The notes under the pieces: generated by a model
The model's database searches: none
The model's input: the letters and a program-made list of their open reading frames with translations, nothing else
What the model was told of the DNA's origin: nothing
Shown here: positions 28,009 through 36,687 of the stretch, piece by piece
Layout: each line of letters starts with the position of its first letter
Numbering within the stretch: position 1 is the stretch's first letter
Program-made: the position numbers and the translations under genes
From: Xanthobacter aminoxidans
Lineage (GTDB): Bacteria; Pseudomonadota; Alphaproteobacteria; Rhizobiales; Xanthobacteraceae
DNA: 64,000 nucleotides
Reading direction: 5' to 3'
Assembly: GCF_023571765.1 (NCBI RefSeq)
Contig: NZ_JAMJXC010000011.1
Location: 124,001-188,000 of the forward strand

Positions 28009-28046
28009 CGAACAAATCCATGTTCGCAATCGAAAACAACGAACAT
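28009..28046. promoter_or_regulatory. GlpR-type operator cluster upstream of glpD
   Basis: Three half-sites alternate in orientation: CGAACA 28009-28014, ATGTTCG 28020-28026 and CGAACAT 28040-28046. The first two form a perfect 6-bp inverted repeat and the last two a perfect 7-bp one. The core resembles the ATGTTCG core of E. coli GlpR operators. They lie about 100-140 bp upstream of glpD and just past the end of glpR. Confidence 0.65.
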
Positions 28047-28079
28047 TGCACGATAGATATATCATGTTAAATCAATAAG

Positions 28080-28871
28080 TTATCTGTTTTCGTTTTCCGG
28101 CGGCGCTTCCACCACCCGCACGCCATGCGTGGCGCACACGGCGCGCAGGCGACCCGAAGACAGGTGGTCGGTGACGAAGGCCGATACTTGGGAGAGGTGT
28201 CCGAGACGGACCGGCGCGACGCGTCCCACCTTGCTGCGATCGCACACCAGGATCACCCGGCGCGCATTGTCCATGATGGCCCGCGCGACCGTCACCTCGA
28301 GGGGATCGAAGTCGAGCAGCGATCCGTCCTCGTCGATGGCCGAGGCGCCGATGACTGCGGTGTCGACCTTGAACTGGCGGATCATGTCGACCGCCGCCGG
28401 CCCCACGACCGCCCCGTCCGAATGCCGCACTTGTCCGCCCGCGACCATCACGCGGATCGCGGGGAAAGGATAGAGCCTCAGGGCCACATTGATGTTGTTG
28501 GTGATGACCAGAAGGTCACGATGGGCGGTGATGGCCCGGGCCACTTCCTCCGTGGTTGTGCCGATGGTGATGAAGAGCGAGGAATTGTCCGAGATGAGCG
28601 CCGCCGCGGCGGCGCCGATGGCGCGCTTGGCGGGTGCCGCGATCTGCCGCCGCGCCTCGTAGGACAGGTTTTCCACGGATGACGAGATGACGGCGCCGCC
28701 ATGGGTGCGGGCCAGAAGATTGCCGCTGCACAAGGCGTTAAGGTCGCGGCGGATGGTCTGTGGCGTCACGCCGAAGCGCAGCGCAAGGTCCTCGACGTCC
28801 ACATGGCCGCTCGCCCGGGCAAGGGACAGGATGGTGTTCTGGCGATCGTTCAACACAGGCACGTCGGCCAA
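28080..28871 (-). CDS. glpR: DeoR-family repressor GlpR
   Basis: 263 residues. The N-terminal HTH is RQNTILSLARASGHVDVEDL and then FGVTPQTIRRDLNALCSGN. The DeoRC sugar-phosphate sensor domain has ITIGTTTEEVARA. Placement before glpD and the GlpR-like half-sites support the assignment. The start is uncertain: 28871 is a TTG, with GTG alternatives at 28862 and 28856. The effector is expected to be glycerol-3-phosphate. Confidence 0.85.
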   Translation of the reverse strand: MADVPVLNDRQNTILSLARASGHVDVEDLALRFGVTPQTIRRDLNALCSGNLLARTHGGAVISSSVENLSYEARRQIAAPAKRAIGAAAAALISDNSSLFITIGTTTEEVARAITAHRDLLVITNNINVALRLYPFPAIRVMVAGGQVRHSDGAVVGPAAVDMIRQFKVDTAVIGASAIDEDGSLLDFDPLEVTVARAIMDNARRVILVCDRSKVGRVAPVRLGHLSQVSAFVTDHLSSGRLRAVCATHGVRVVEAPPENENR

Positions 28872-28898
28872 CCCCGGTACGAAATTCCGACGTGCACG

Positions 28899-29072
28899 AT
28901 GTCAACCCGTGCCCATCCGATCAATGGGAACGTGTCGGAAGGTCGCTCCTGGGCTCGGTTTCTGGACGAGTGCGCCAAGTTCAACATCACGCCGGTCCAG
29001 TATGCGGCCATGGTGGCGATCGAGGAGCGGACCCGCGTCGATGCCACCATGAGCTTTGACGGTACGATGTGA
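28899..29072 (+). pseudogene. Truncated MarR-family regulator remnant
   Basis: A 57-codon frame from an ATG at 28899. Residues about 18-45 (RFLDECAKFNITPVQYAAMV, then AIEERTRVDAT) match the first helices of a MarR protein. The frame then ends in unrelated residues (MSFDGTM, stop) where the recognition helix should be. The downstream neighbour is a convergent thioesterase gene, so the missing part has been deleted or replaced. Too short to bind DNA. Confidence 0.6.
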
Positions 29073-29094
29073 AGTGCGGACGCGCGCCTGCCGT

Positions 29095-29559
29095 TCAGCT
29101 TCCGCCGCCGCCGCCCCCGCTGCGGAGCCACCGGCCGGAAAAGGTCCCGGCGGCCACCACCGCTTCGGGACTGCCCGGATCGAGGGTGAGCACGACGGTA
29201 AAGATCCCGCTCAGCCCCCGGCGGCTGATCTGCGCCGCGGACGCATGGATCGTCGCGCCGCCAGGAACAGGACGGATGAAGGTGAGATCGCTGCCCGTGG
29301 TCAGGATGGTGCCGTCGTAGTAGCCGGCCGCGCCAAAGACCATGTCGGCCAGCGTCCACAGGGCGCCGCCATGACACGTCCCATGGCCGTTCATCTGCGC
29401 CGGGCCGACCTCCATGGTGATCACCGCGCGCCCCACCTCGGCCTCGACGAGGCATAGCGGCATCGTCCCCGAGAAGGCATTGCGCGAGAACATCCGCAGG
29501 ATGCGCGCCCTCAGGCTCTCGGATGATACATCCGCGTGAGACATGGTTACGTCCGTCAT
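29095..29559 (-). CDS. Hotdog-fold thioesterase (PaaI/YdiI type)
   Basis: 154 residues. HGTCHGGALWTLADMVFG is the active-site helix of the PaaI family, and SDLTFIRPVPGG is the following strand pair. Likely hydrolyses an acyl- or aryl-CoA ester. The first ATG (29559) is used; one five codons later is possible. It ends in a poly-glycine tail. Its position beside the cyclohexanecarboxylate genes suggests release of stalled CoA thioesters. Confidence 0.82.
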   Translation of the reverse strand: MTDVTMSHADVSSESLRARILRMFSRNAFSGTMPLCLVEAEVGRAVITMEVGPAQMNGHGTCHGGALWTLADMVFGAAGYYDGTILTTGSDLTFIRPVPGGATIHASAAQISRRGLSGIFTVVLTLDPGSPEAVVAAGTFSGRWLRSGGGGGGS

Positions 29560-29709
29560 CGCTTGGCCTGGACTGGAGCGGCGGTGGATGCGCGAATGCG
29601 TCCGGCAGTGTCGATGGCCGGCTTGCCGAAACCCTTCCGCGAGGCACTGTCTGCGTTCGCCGTCGGCATGATGGGAGAACCCTCCAGCTCTTTGATGGGG
29701 TGCGTCTGC

Positions 29710-29740
29710 TTCACGCGAGGCGGCCTCCGCCTCGCGTGAA
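29710..29740. terminator. Perfect 14-bp hairpin after the LivK-like gene
   Basis: TTCACGCGAGGCGG (29710-29723) pairs exactly with CCGCCTCGCGTGAA (29727-29740) around a 3-nt loop. It lies 18 bp beyond the stop of the minus-strand binding-protein gene and is very likely its terminator. The rest of 29560-29709 holds nothing recognisable. Confidence 0.65.
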
Positions 29741-29757
29741 AACGCTCCAGGTCTACC

Positions 29758-30960
29758 CTACTTCACCAGCGGGCAACCGCCTTCATTGAGCGGGCGGAAC
29801 GCCTGCGCTGCCGGGATGGTGGCGAGGGTCTCGTAGACGTCCCATTCGCCCTTGGACTGGGCCGGGGCCTTCACCTTGAACAGGAACATGTCGTGCACCG
29901 CGCGGCCGTCGATGCGCACCTCGCCCTTGCCGAACAGGGGATCGTCGATGGGCATTTCGCGCATCTTGGCCAGCACGGTGTTCGTATCCTTGGTGCCGGC
30001 GACCTCCACGGCCTTCAGATAGTGCATGATGGAGGAATAGACGCCGGCATGAACCTGGGTCGGCATCTTGCCCTTGTGGAGCGCGGCAAAACGCTTGGCG
30101 AAGGCGCGGCTCGCATCGTCGCGGTCCCAGTAGAACGCCTCCGTCAGCACCAGACCCTGCGCGAGTTTGAGCCCCAGCGCATGGATGTCGGTGATGAAGG
30201 TGAACAGGCCGGCGATGGACTGCCCGCGCTGCACGATGCCGAACTCGGAGGCCTGCTTGATGGCGTTGATCATGTCCTCGCCGCCACTGGCGAGGCCCAC
30301 CACCTTGGCGCCGGAGGATTGCGCCCGGATCAGGAAGGACGAGAAGTCGCTGGTGCCGAGCGGATGCTTGACCGATCCCAGCACCTGCCCTCCGGCGGCC
30401 TTCACCACCGCCACGGTGTCGCGCTCCATGGCATGGCCGGAGGCCTGGTCCACCGCGATGAAGAACCAGCTGTTGCCGCCCTGGCGCACCATGGCGCTCC
30501 CGGTGCCGTTGGCATTGGCCCAGGTGTCGTATGTCCAGTGGATGGTGTTGGGCGTGCATTTGGACCCGGTGAGATCGGCGGTCGCCGCGCCGGCATTCAG
30601 CTGGATCCTGTCCTTGTCCTTGACGATCTGGCTGACCGCCAGCGCGACCGGCGAGCCGGTGACGTCGCCGATGACGTCGACACCCTCCTGGTCGATCCAC
30701 GAGCGGGCGATGACGGAGCCGATGTCCGCCTTGTTCTGATGGTTGCCGGAGACGATCTCCACCTGGATGCCCTTCTCTGCACCCTTGAAGTCCTCCACCG
30801 CGAGGCGGGCGGCCGCCACCGAGCCGGGACCTGCAAGATCCGAGTATGGTCCGCTCATGTCGCTCAGGATACCGATCTTGATCCTGGTCTCGGATGCGGC
30901 GGGCCCAGTCCACATGGCGACTCCCACCAAAACCCCTAAAATGCTCATATAATGACGCAT
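29758..30960 (-). CDS. Branched-chain-type ABC solute-binding protein (LivK family)
   Basis: 400 residues from the ATG at 30960, with GGGGAGG 7 nt upstream. A signal peptide ends about residue 23 (GPAAS), followed by the type I binding fold (IKIGILSDMSGPYSDLAGPG). Members near aromatic genes bind benzoate-like or other aromatic and alicyclic acids. No permease or ATPase genes are adjacent. The divergent promoter with maoC carries a 21-bp motif shared with the badH/badR and acyl-CoA dehydrogenase promoters, so co-regulation with ring-acid degradation is likely. Confidence 0.85.
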   Translation of the reverse strand: MRHYMSILGVLVGVAMWTGPAASETRIKIGILSDMSGPYSDLAGPGSVAAARLAVEDFKGAEKGIQVEIVSGNHQNKADIGSVIARSWIDQEGVDVIGDVTGSPVALAVSQIVKDKDRIQLNAGAATADLTGSKCTPNTIHWTYDTWANANGTGSAMVRQGGNSWFFIAVDQASGHAMERDTVAVVKAAGGQVLGSVKHPLGTSDFSSFLIRAQSSGAKVVGLASGGEDMINAIKQASEFGIVQRGQSIAGLFTFITDIHALGLKLAQGLVLTEAFYWDRDDASRAFAKRFAALHKGKMPTQVHAGVYSSIMHYLKAVEVAGTKDTNTVLAKMREMPIDDPLFGKGEVRIDGRAVHDMFLFKVKAPAQSKGEWDVYETLATIPAAQAFRPLNEGGCPLVK

Positions 30961-31029
30961 GGCGTGTCCTCCCCTTGCGGTGACTGAAGCTGTTTTTATT
31001 GGCGCCATTTACGTCAATCACATTCCATA

Positions 31030-31050
31030 TATTATGTAAATATATTTGCC
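31030..31050. promoter_or_regulatory. Shared AT-rich motif, copy 1
   Basis: TATTATGTAAATATATTTGCC in the divergent livK/maoC promoter. It matches copy 3 (43213-43233) at 18 of 21 positions and resembles copy 2 (about 41424-41442); the palindromic core AATATATT is common to all three. Candidate binding site for the BadR-type MarR regulator. Confidence 0.5.
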
Positions 31051-31146
31051 AAATTTTTTGGACGAGGCTACGTTGGGCGCTCCGCCGGGCGCGGAGAATG
31101 ATCCACGGCCGGCCGCATGCCGATCCGGGTTGGAGAGGAGAGGACG

Positions 31147-31593
31147 ATGCAGGACTTCCACGTGAAGCCGGGCGATTCAGCCGTCTTCACGAAAACGGTT
31201 GGCGAGACCGACGTGTACCTGTTCGCCGGCATCACCGGCGACTTCGCCCCGAACCACGTCAACCGCCCCTTCATGGAGCGTTCGCGCTTCGGCCGGCTAC
31301 AAGCACATGGCGCGCTGCTGGTGGGCTTCATGTCCACCGTCGCCGGGATGATCGCGGCCCGGACACCACCCGAGGCAAACGAGACCGCCGTGGCGCTCGG
31401 CTACGACCGCATCCGCTTCGTCAAGCCGGTCTTTCTGGGCGATACGGTGACCACCCATTATCGCGTCCGCACGGTGGATGCCGCACGCAAGCGCGCCAGT
31501 GCCGAGATCGAGGTCACGAACCAGGACGGCACGCTGGTGGCCGTCGCCTCCCACACGCTCGCCTGGGTGCCGAACACCCCCGCCGCCGGATAG
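31147..31593 (+). CDS. MaoC-like enoyl-CoA hydratase
   Basis: 148 residues. TDVYLFAGITGDFAPNHVN is the hydratase motif (catalytic Asp and His of the R-specific hydratases), followed by QAHGALLVGFMSTVAGM. GGAGAGGA precedes the ATG at 31147. It hydrates a 2-enoyl-CoA. Its link to the ring-acid cluster comes from position and the shared promoter motif. Confidence 0.85.
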   Translation: MQDFHVKPGDSAVFTKTVGETDVYLFAGITGDFAPNHVNRPFMERSRFGRLQAHGALLVGFMSTVAGMIAARTPPEANETAVALGYDRIRFVKPVFLGDTVTTHYRVRTVDAARKRASAEIEVTNQDGTLVAVASHTLAWVPNTPAAG

Positions 31594-31634
31594 GCGATGG
31601 CCGCCCGCTGCGTCCAGACGAAGCCGCCATCGCC
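31593..31634. terminator. Bidirectional hairpin between maoC-like and ETF-QO genes
   Basis: GGCGATGGC (31593-31601) and GCCATCGCC (31626-31634) pair perfectly across a 24-nt loop in the 52-bp gap between convergent genes. No T tract is seen. Confidence 0.35.
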
Positions 31635-31645
31635 CATCGCATCCC

Positions 31646-33295
31646 TCACATGTTCGGATAGTTCGGCCCGTCGCCGCCCTGCGGGGTCGTCCAGGTGATG
31701 TTCTGCGCCGGATCCTTGATGTCGCAGGTCTTGCAGTGGACGCAATTCTGGAAGTTGATCACGAAACGCGGCGCCGCCTGATCTTCAACCACTTCATAGA
31801 CCCCCGCCGGACAATAACGCTGGGCCGGCTCGGCATATGTCGGCAGGGTGACGGCGACGGGAATGGAGGGATCGGCCAGCTTCAGATGGGGCGGCTGGCT
31901 CTCCTCGTGGTTGGTGAAGCTGAAGGCCACGTTGGTGAGGCGATCGAAGGAGAGCACGCCATCGGGCTTGGGATAGTCGATGGGGGTGAAATCCTTCGCC
32001 TCTCCCGTCGAAGCGGCATCGCTCTTGCCGTGCTTCAAGGTACCCAACAGGCTGCGTCCGAAGAGCTGATTGGTCCACATGTCGAAGCCGCCCAGCGCCA
32101 GCGAGGCCATAAGCCCGTAGCGCGACCAGAGCGGCTTCACGTTGCGGACCTTGTTCAGGTCCTGCCCCACCGCTCCCGTCCGGATCTCGCTCTCGTAGGA
32201 CGCCAGTTCGTCACCGGAGCGGCCGGAGGCCAGCGCCGCATGGACCGCCTCGGCGGCCGCCTTGCCCGAGAGCATGGCGTTGTGGTTGCCCTTGATGCGC
32301 GGCACGTTCACCAGCCCCGCCGAACAGCCGATCAACGCCACCCCTGGAGCAACCAGCTTCGGCAGCGACTGAAGACCGCCCTCCGAGATGGCCCGCGCCC
32401 CGTAAGCCACGCGCTTGCCGCCCTTCAGCAGATCCGCCACCAAAGGGTGATGCTTGAAGCGCTGGAACTCCATGTAGGGAGAAAGATAAGGGTTCGCATA
32501 GTTCAGATGAACCACGAAGCCCACATAGACCTGATTGTTGTCGAGATGGTAGATGAAGGAACCGCCGCCTGCATTGGCGCCCAGCGGCCAGCCCATGGTG
32601 TGGGTGACCGTGCCTTCCCGGTGCTTGGCGGGATCGACCTCCCATATCTCCTTCATGCCGATGCCGAACTTCTGCGGGCAATGACCGGCGGAAAGGTCGT
32701 ATCTGGCGATGACCTCCTTCGCCAGCGAGCCGCGCACCCCCTCGCCCAGCAGCACGTACTTGCCATGCAGCTCCATGCCCGGCTCGTAAGCCGGGCCGGG
32801 TGAGCCATCGGCGGCGCGGCCGAACTCGCCGGCCACCACCCCCATCACCTCGCCGGACGCACCATAGACGAGGGCGGAAGCCGCCATGCCGGGGAAGATC
32901 TCCACGCCCAGCGCCTCCGCCTGCGCGGCGAGCCAGCGGCACACATTGCCCATGGAGACGATGAAATTGCCATGGTTCGACATCAACGGCGGCATCGGCC
33001 AGTTGGGAATGCGCACGCCGCCAGTTTTGGTGAGGAAATGGAAATTGTCCTCGCGCACCGGCACGGTGATGGGCGCCTCGCGCTCGCGCCAGTCGGGCAG
33101 CAGCGCGTCGAGCCCCGAAGGGTCGAGCACAGCGCCGGACAGGATGTGGGCGCCGACCTCCGAGCCCTTCTCCAGCACCACCACGGCGAGGTCGGGATCA
33201 AGCTGCTTCAGCCGGATGGCGGCGGACAGGCCGGCCGGGCCCGCGCCGACGATCACGACGTCATAGGCCATCGCCTCCCTTTGGATTTCGGACAT
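31646..33295 (-). CDS. Electron transfer flavoprotein-ubiquinone oxidoreductase
   Basis: 549 residues. FAD motif [18 protein letters not shown] at the N-terminus and the single 4Fe-4S cluster region [10 protein letters not shown] with [13 protein letters not shown] at the C-terminus. It passes electrons from acyl-CoA dehydrogenases, via ETF, to ubiquinone at the membrane. It follows the thiolase and fadB-like genes on the same strand, so the operon supplies its own electron outlet for the dehydrogenase steps. Confidence 0.93.
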   Translation of the reverse strand: MSEIQREAMAYDVVIVGAGPAGLSAAIRLKQLDPDLAVVVLEKGSEVGAHILSGAVLDPSGLDALLPDWREREAPITVPVREDNFHFLTKTGGVRIPNWPMPPLMSNHGNFIVSMGNVCRWLAAQAEALGVEIFPGMAASALVYGASGEVMGVVAGEFGRAADGSPGPAYEPGMELHGKYVLLGEGVRGSLAKEVIARYDLSAGHCPQKFGIGMKEIWEVDPAKHREGTVTHTMGWPLGANAGGGSFIYHLDNNQVYVGFVVHLNYANPYLSPYMEFQRFKHHPLVADLLKGGKRVAYGARAISEGGLQSLPKLVAPGVALIGCSAGLVNVPRIKGNHNAMLSGKAAAEAVHAALASGRSGDELASYESEIRTGAVGQDLNKVRNVKPLWSRYGLMASLALGGFDMWTNQLFGRSLLGTLKHGKSDAASTGEAKDFTPIDYPKPDGVLSFDRLTNVAFSFTNHEESQPPHLKLADPSIPVAVTLPTYAEPAQRYCPAGVYEVVEDQAAPRFVINFQNCVHCKTCDIKDPAQNITWTTPQGGDGPNYPNM

Positions 33296-33328
33296 GACGT
33301 CCCCTCATCTGGTCTCAGTATGCCGAGA

Positions 33329-33346
33329 GAGGCGCAGACGCGCCTC
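33329..33346. terminator. Short hairpin between thiolase and ETF-QO genes
   Basis: GAGGCGC (33329-33335) pairs with GCGCCTC (33340-33346) across a 4-nt loop within the 60-bp gap. It may act as an intra-operon stabiliser or attenuator. Confidence 0.35.
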
Positions 33347-33355
33347 CCGTATGCG

Positions 33356-34558
33356 TCAGACTCGTTCGAGCAGCAGCGCGGCCCCCTGGCCGACGCCGAC
33401 GCACATGGTGGCCAAGGCGTGGCGGCCCCCGCCGCGGGACAGTTCCAGCGCCGCCGAGCCGGCGATGCGCGCGCCGCTCATGCCGAGCGGATGGCCCAGC
33501 GCGATGGCCCCCCCGTTGGGATTCACTCGCGGATCGTCGGCAGCAATGCCGAGCTGTCGCATCACGGCGAGCGCCTGGGCGGCGAATGCTTCGTTGAGCT
33601 CGATCAGGTCGATGCCATCCAGCCGGATGCCAGTGCGCGCGCACAGCCGTTCCACCGCAGGCACCGGGCCGATGCCCATGATGCGCGGGGCCACGCCCGC
33701 CGAGGCCCCGGCCACCACGCGGGCGAGAGGGGTGAGGCCGTAGCGCCGCGCCGCCGCTTCCGAAGCCACGATCAGCGCCGCGGCTCCGTCATTGACGCCG
33801 CTGGCGTTGCCCGCCGTCACCGAGCCGTCCGGGCGGGTGATGGGCTTCAGCCGGGCAAGATCGGACTGGGTCGTGGCACGCGGGTGCTCGTCCCTCGCCA
33901 CCTCTTCCGTCTTGCCACGGCCGAGCGGCACGCTGACGGGGAGGATCTCCATGGCGAGCCGCCCGTTGACCTGGGCGGCCGCTGCCTTCTCCTGGGAGCG
34001 CAGGGCAAAGGCGTCCTGGTCCTCGCGGCTGATGCCATGCTCGTCGGCCAGATTCTGCGCCGTCTCAGGCATGGACTCGGTGCCGTAGTCCTGCGCCATC
34101 CGCGGATTGATGAAACGCCAGCCGATGGTGGTGTCGTGGATTTCCGTGGCGCGCGACCATGGCCCGGCGCCCTTGGGGATCACGAAGGGGGCACGGGTCA
34201 TGCTCTCCACCCCGCCGGCGATAGCGAGTTCCATATCCCCGGAGCGGATGGCGCGCGCGGCAGCAACCACCGCTTCGAGCCCGGAACCGCACAGGCGGTT
34301 CACCGTCACGCCCGGCACCGTTTTCGGCAGGCCCGCGAGCAGCAGGGCCATGCGCGCCACGTTGCGATTGTCCTCCCCGGCCTGGTTGGCGCAGCCCATC
34401 CACACCTCTTCCACCGCGGCGGGATCGAGGCCGGGATTGCGGGCCAGGATGGCGCGCAGCGGCAGCGCGGCAAGGTCGTCGGCACGCACCTGCGCGAGCG
34501 CGCCACCGTAGCGGCCGATGGGGGTGCGGATGAAGTCGCAGATGAAGGCTTGGGTCAT
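33356..34558 (-). CDS. Acyl-CoA thiolase (PcaF/PimB type)
   Basis: 400 residues. Nucleophile Cys90 in NRLCGSG, the histidine motif [16 protein letters not shown] and the second cysteine in MCVGVGQG are all present. The N-terminus [17 protein letters not shown] resembles beta-ketoadipyl-CoA thiolases. In this operon it most likely cleaves 3-oxopimelyl-CoA to glutaryl-CoA and acetyl-CoA, as PimB does. Start overlaps the upstream stop by ATGA. Confidence 0.88.
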   Translation of the reverse strand: MTQAFICDFIRTPIGRYGGALAQVRADDLAALPLRAILARNPGLDPAAVEEVWMGCANQAGEDNRNVARMALLLAGLPKTVPGVTVNRLCGSGLEAVVAAARAIRSGDMELAIAGGVESMTRAPFVIPKGAGPWSRATEIHDTTIGWRFINPRMAQDYGTESMPETAQNLADEHGISREDQDAFALRSQEKAAAAQVNGRLAMEILPVSVPLGRGKTEEVARDEHPRATTQSDLARLKPITRPDGSVTAGNASGVNDGAAALIVASEAAARRYGLTPLARVVAGASAGVAPRIMGIGPVPAVERLCARTGIRLDGIDLIELNEAFAAQALAVMRQLGIAADDPRVNPNGGAIALGHPLGMSGARIAGSAALELSRGGGRHALATMCVGVGQGAALLLERV

Positions 34559-36615
34559 GGGGCAGCTCCCGGATCATCGGGGTTCAGACCCTCGCGCGCC
34601 GCCTCGCGCAGGAGGGCGGGAACACCCCAGGACAGCGGATCTTCGGCCGCGAAGGCCTCGATGCGACGCGCGATCTCGGCACATCCGATGCGCCCGGCGT
34701 GGTGCATGGGCCCGCCGCGCCAGCGCGGGAAGGCATAGCCATGCACCATCACCAGATCGATGTCGGAGGCCCGCGCGGCGATGCCCTCCTCGAGGATGCG
34801 AAAGCCTTCCTCGATCATGGAACTGATGGCTCGGGTAACGATCTCCTCGTCGGAGAAGGTGCGGCGCGCGATGCCGGCGCGGGCGGATTCCTCGGCCACG
34901 ATCCGGTCGATCAACGGGGCGGGAGAGGCCGTCCCGCCGTCGTAGTCGTACCAGCCGGCCCCCGTCTTGCGGCCGAGACGGCCGGTCTCCTCGACGATCC
35001 GGTCGGCGATGGGAATGTAGCGGAAGCCGTCCTTCGTGGGCCAGCCAAGCCTCTTGCGGTTGGCATAGGCGATGTCGAGGCCGGAGAGGTCCTGCACCTC
35101 GTAGGGACCCATGGCCATGCCGAAGCCACGCAGCGCCTGGTCCACCTGGGCCGGCAGCGCACCTTCCATCAGCATGATGTCGCAGGTCTGGCGATAGCGG
35201 GTCAGGATGCGGTTGCCGATGAAGCCGTCGCACACGCCTGCGAGGATCGGGATCTTCTTCAGCCGCGCGGCGAGGCGCAAGGCGGTGGCGAGCGTCTGTG
35301 GCGATGTGGTCCGCGCCCGGATCACTTCCAGCAGCTTCATCACATGGGCCGGGCTGAAGAAATGCAGCCCGAGGAACCGCTCCGGATGGCTTATGCCTTC
35401 GCCGACCCGGTTCACGTCGAGATAGGAGGTGTTGGTGGCAAGGATGGTGCGCTCCGGCAGCGTCGCGTCGAGGGCGGCGAAAACCTGCCGCTTGACCTCC
35501 ATGTCCTCGAACACCGCCTCGATCGCGATATCCGCCGGCGGCAGGGCGCCATAGCCCTCGTGGAAGCCGAAGCGCGCGGCCTGCTCCGCCTCGGCGGCCT
35601 CGGACGTGGTCTTGCCCCGCTTCACCGCGTCGGCATAGAGGCGCGCCACATTGGCCCGCGCCCGCTCGACGCCGGCGGCGTCGCTTTCCACCAGCGCCAC
35701 GGAAATGCCAAGTCCGGCCAGGGCGTAGGCGATGCTGGCGCCCATGGTGCCGCCGCCCACCACCACGGCGGAGCTGATGTCCGCCCCGCCGCCCTTCCCC
35801 TGTGCCATGGCGGCGCGCTCGGCGAAGAAGACGTGCCGCAGGGCCGCCGCCTGATCCGAGGTCTTCAGGGCGAGGAAGGTCTCCCGCTCCAGCGCCAAAC
35901 CCTCGTCGAACGGAAGGCGGGTCGCGGCGTCAACGAGATCGATTGCCTTCAAGGGCGCGATCTGGCCGGCACTGCGTCTTGCCGCCTGCTCGCGCGCCGC
36001 CTCCACCGCATCTGGATCCGGCAGCGGGGCGGGCAAGGCGCCGGTGGCAGGCCGGTTCGGGACAGGACAGCTCATGGCGGCGGCGGCCGGATCGTCCGCG
36101 ACCGCATCCACCAACCCCAGGTCCTGCGCCTCACGCGCGCCGATCACCCGGCCCTCGCAGATCAGCGACAAGGCCGGCCCGAGGCCGATGAGACGCGGCA
36201 GCCGCTGCGTTCCGCCGGCACCGGGTACGATGCCCAGCGTCACTTCCGGCAGGCCCAGAGTCGCGCCCGGCGCGGCGATCCGCGCCCGGCACGCGAGCGC
36301 CACCTCCAGCCCGCCGCCGAGGGCCGTGCCGTTGAGGGCCGCGACCACCGGAACCGGAAAGTCCTCGATCCGGCGGATGATGTCCGGGAGGTGAGGCTCC
36401 TGGGGGGCGGCGGCGAACTCCCGCGCGTCGGCCCCCGCGATGAAGGTCTTGCCGGCGCCCGTCAGCACCACCCTCTTCACCTCAGCGGCCTCGGCCGCGT
36501 CGAGTGCACGGACAAGTCCTTGCCGCACAGCCTGGGACGTGACGTTGACCGGGGGATTGTCGATGGTGACGAGGGCGACGCCCTCTTCGACAACGCAATG
36601 AACGGGTCCGGGCAT
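34555..36615 (-). CDS. FadB/PimF-like enoyl-CoA hydratase / 3-hydroxyacyl-CoA dehydrogenase
   Basis: 686 residues from the ATG at 36615 (GAGG close upstream); an ATG at 36636 is possible. An N-terminal crotonase domain (FIAGADAREF; LPEVTLGIVPGAGGTQRLPR) is followed by the NAD domain (VVGGGTMGASIAYALAGLG) and the dehydrogenase C-domain with HFFSPAHVMKLLEVI. It performs two beta-oxidation steps on the dicarboxyl-CoA chain made by BadI. It is coupled to the thiolase gene, as in the pim operon. Confidence 0.9.
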   Translation of the reverse strand: MPGPVHCVVEEGVALVTIDNPPVNVTSQAVRQGLVRALDAAEAAEVKRVVLTGAGKTFIAGADAREFAAAPQEPHLPDIIRRIEDFPVPVVAALNGTALGGGLEVALACRARIAAPGATLGLPEVTLGIVPGAGGTQRLPRLIGLGPALSLICEGRVIGAREAQDLGLVDAVADDPAAAAMSCPVPNRPATGALPAPLPDPDAVEAAREQAARRSAGQIAPLKAIDLVDAATRLPFDEGLALERETFLALKTSDQAAALRHVFFAERAAMAQGKGGGADISSAVVVGGGTMGASIAYALAGLGISVALVESDAAGVERARANVARLYADAVKRGKTTSEAAEAEQAARFGFHEGYGALPPADIAIEAVFEDMEVKRQVFAALDATLPERTILATNTSYLDVNRVGEGISHPERFLGLHFFSPAHVMKLLEVIRARTTSPQTLATALRLAARLKKIPILAGVCDGFIGNRILTRYRQTCDIMLMEGALPAQVDQALRGFGMAMGPYEVQDLSGLDIAYANRKRLGWPTKDGFRYIPIADRIVEETGRLGRKTGAGWYDYDGGTASPAPLIDRIVAEESARAGIARRTFSDEEIVTRAISSMIEEGFRILEEGIAARASDIDLVMVHGYAFPRWRGGPMHHAGRIGCAEIARRIEAFAAEDPLSWGVPALLREAAREGLNPDDPGAAP

Positions 36616-36687
36616 GTCGGCCTCACTCGCGGACATGGGGGATGCGCCACTCCGGCGCACGGGAAGCGCCGGAGCGCAAGGCGGCCA

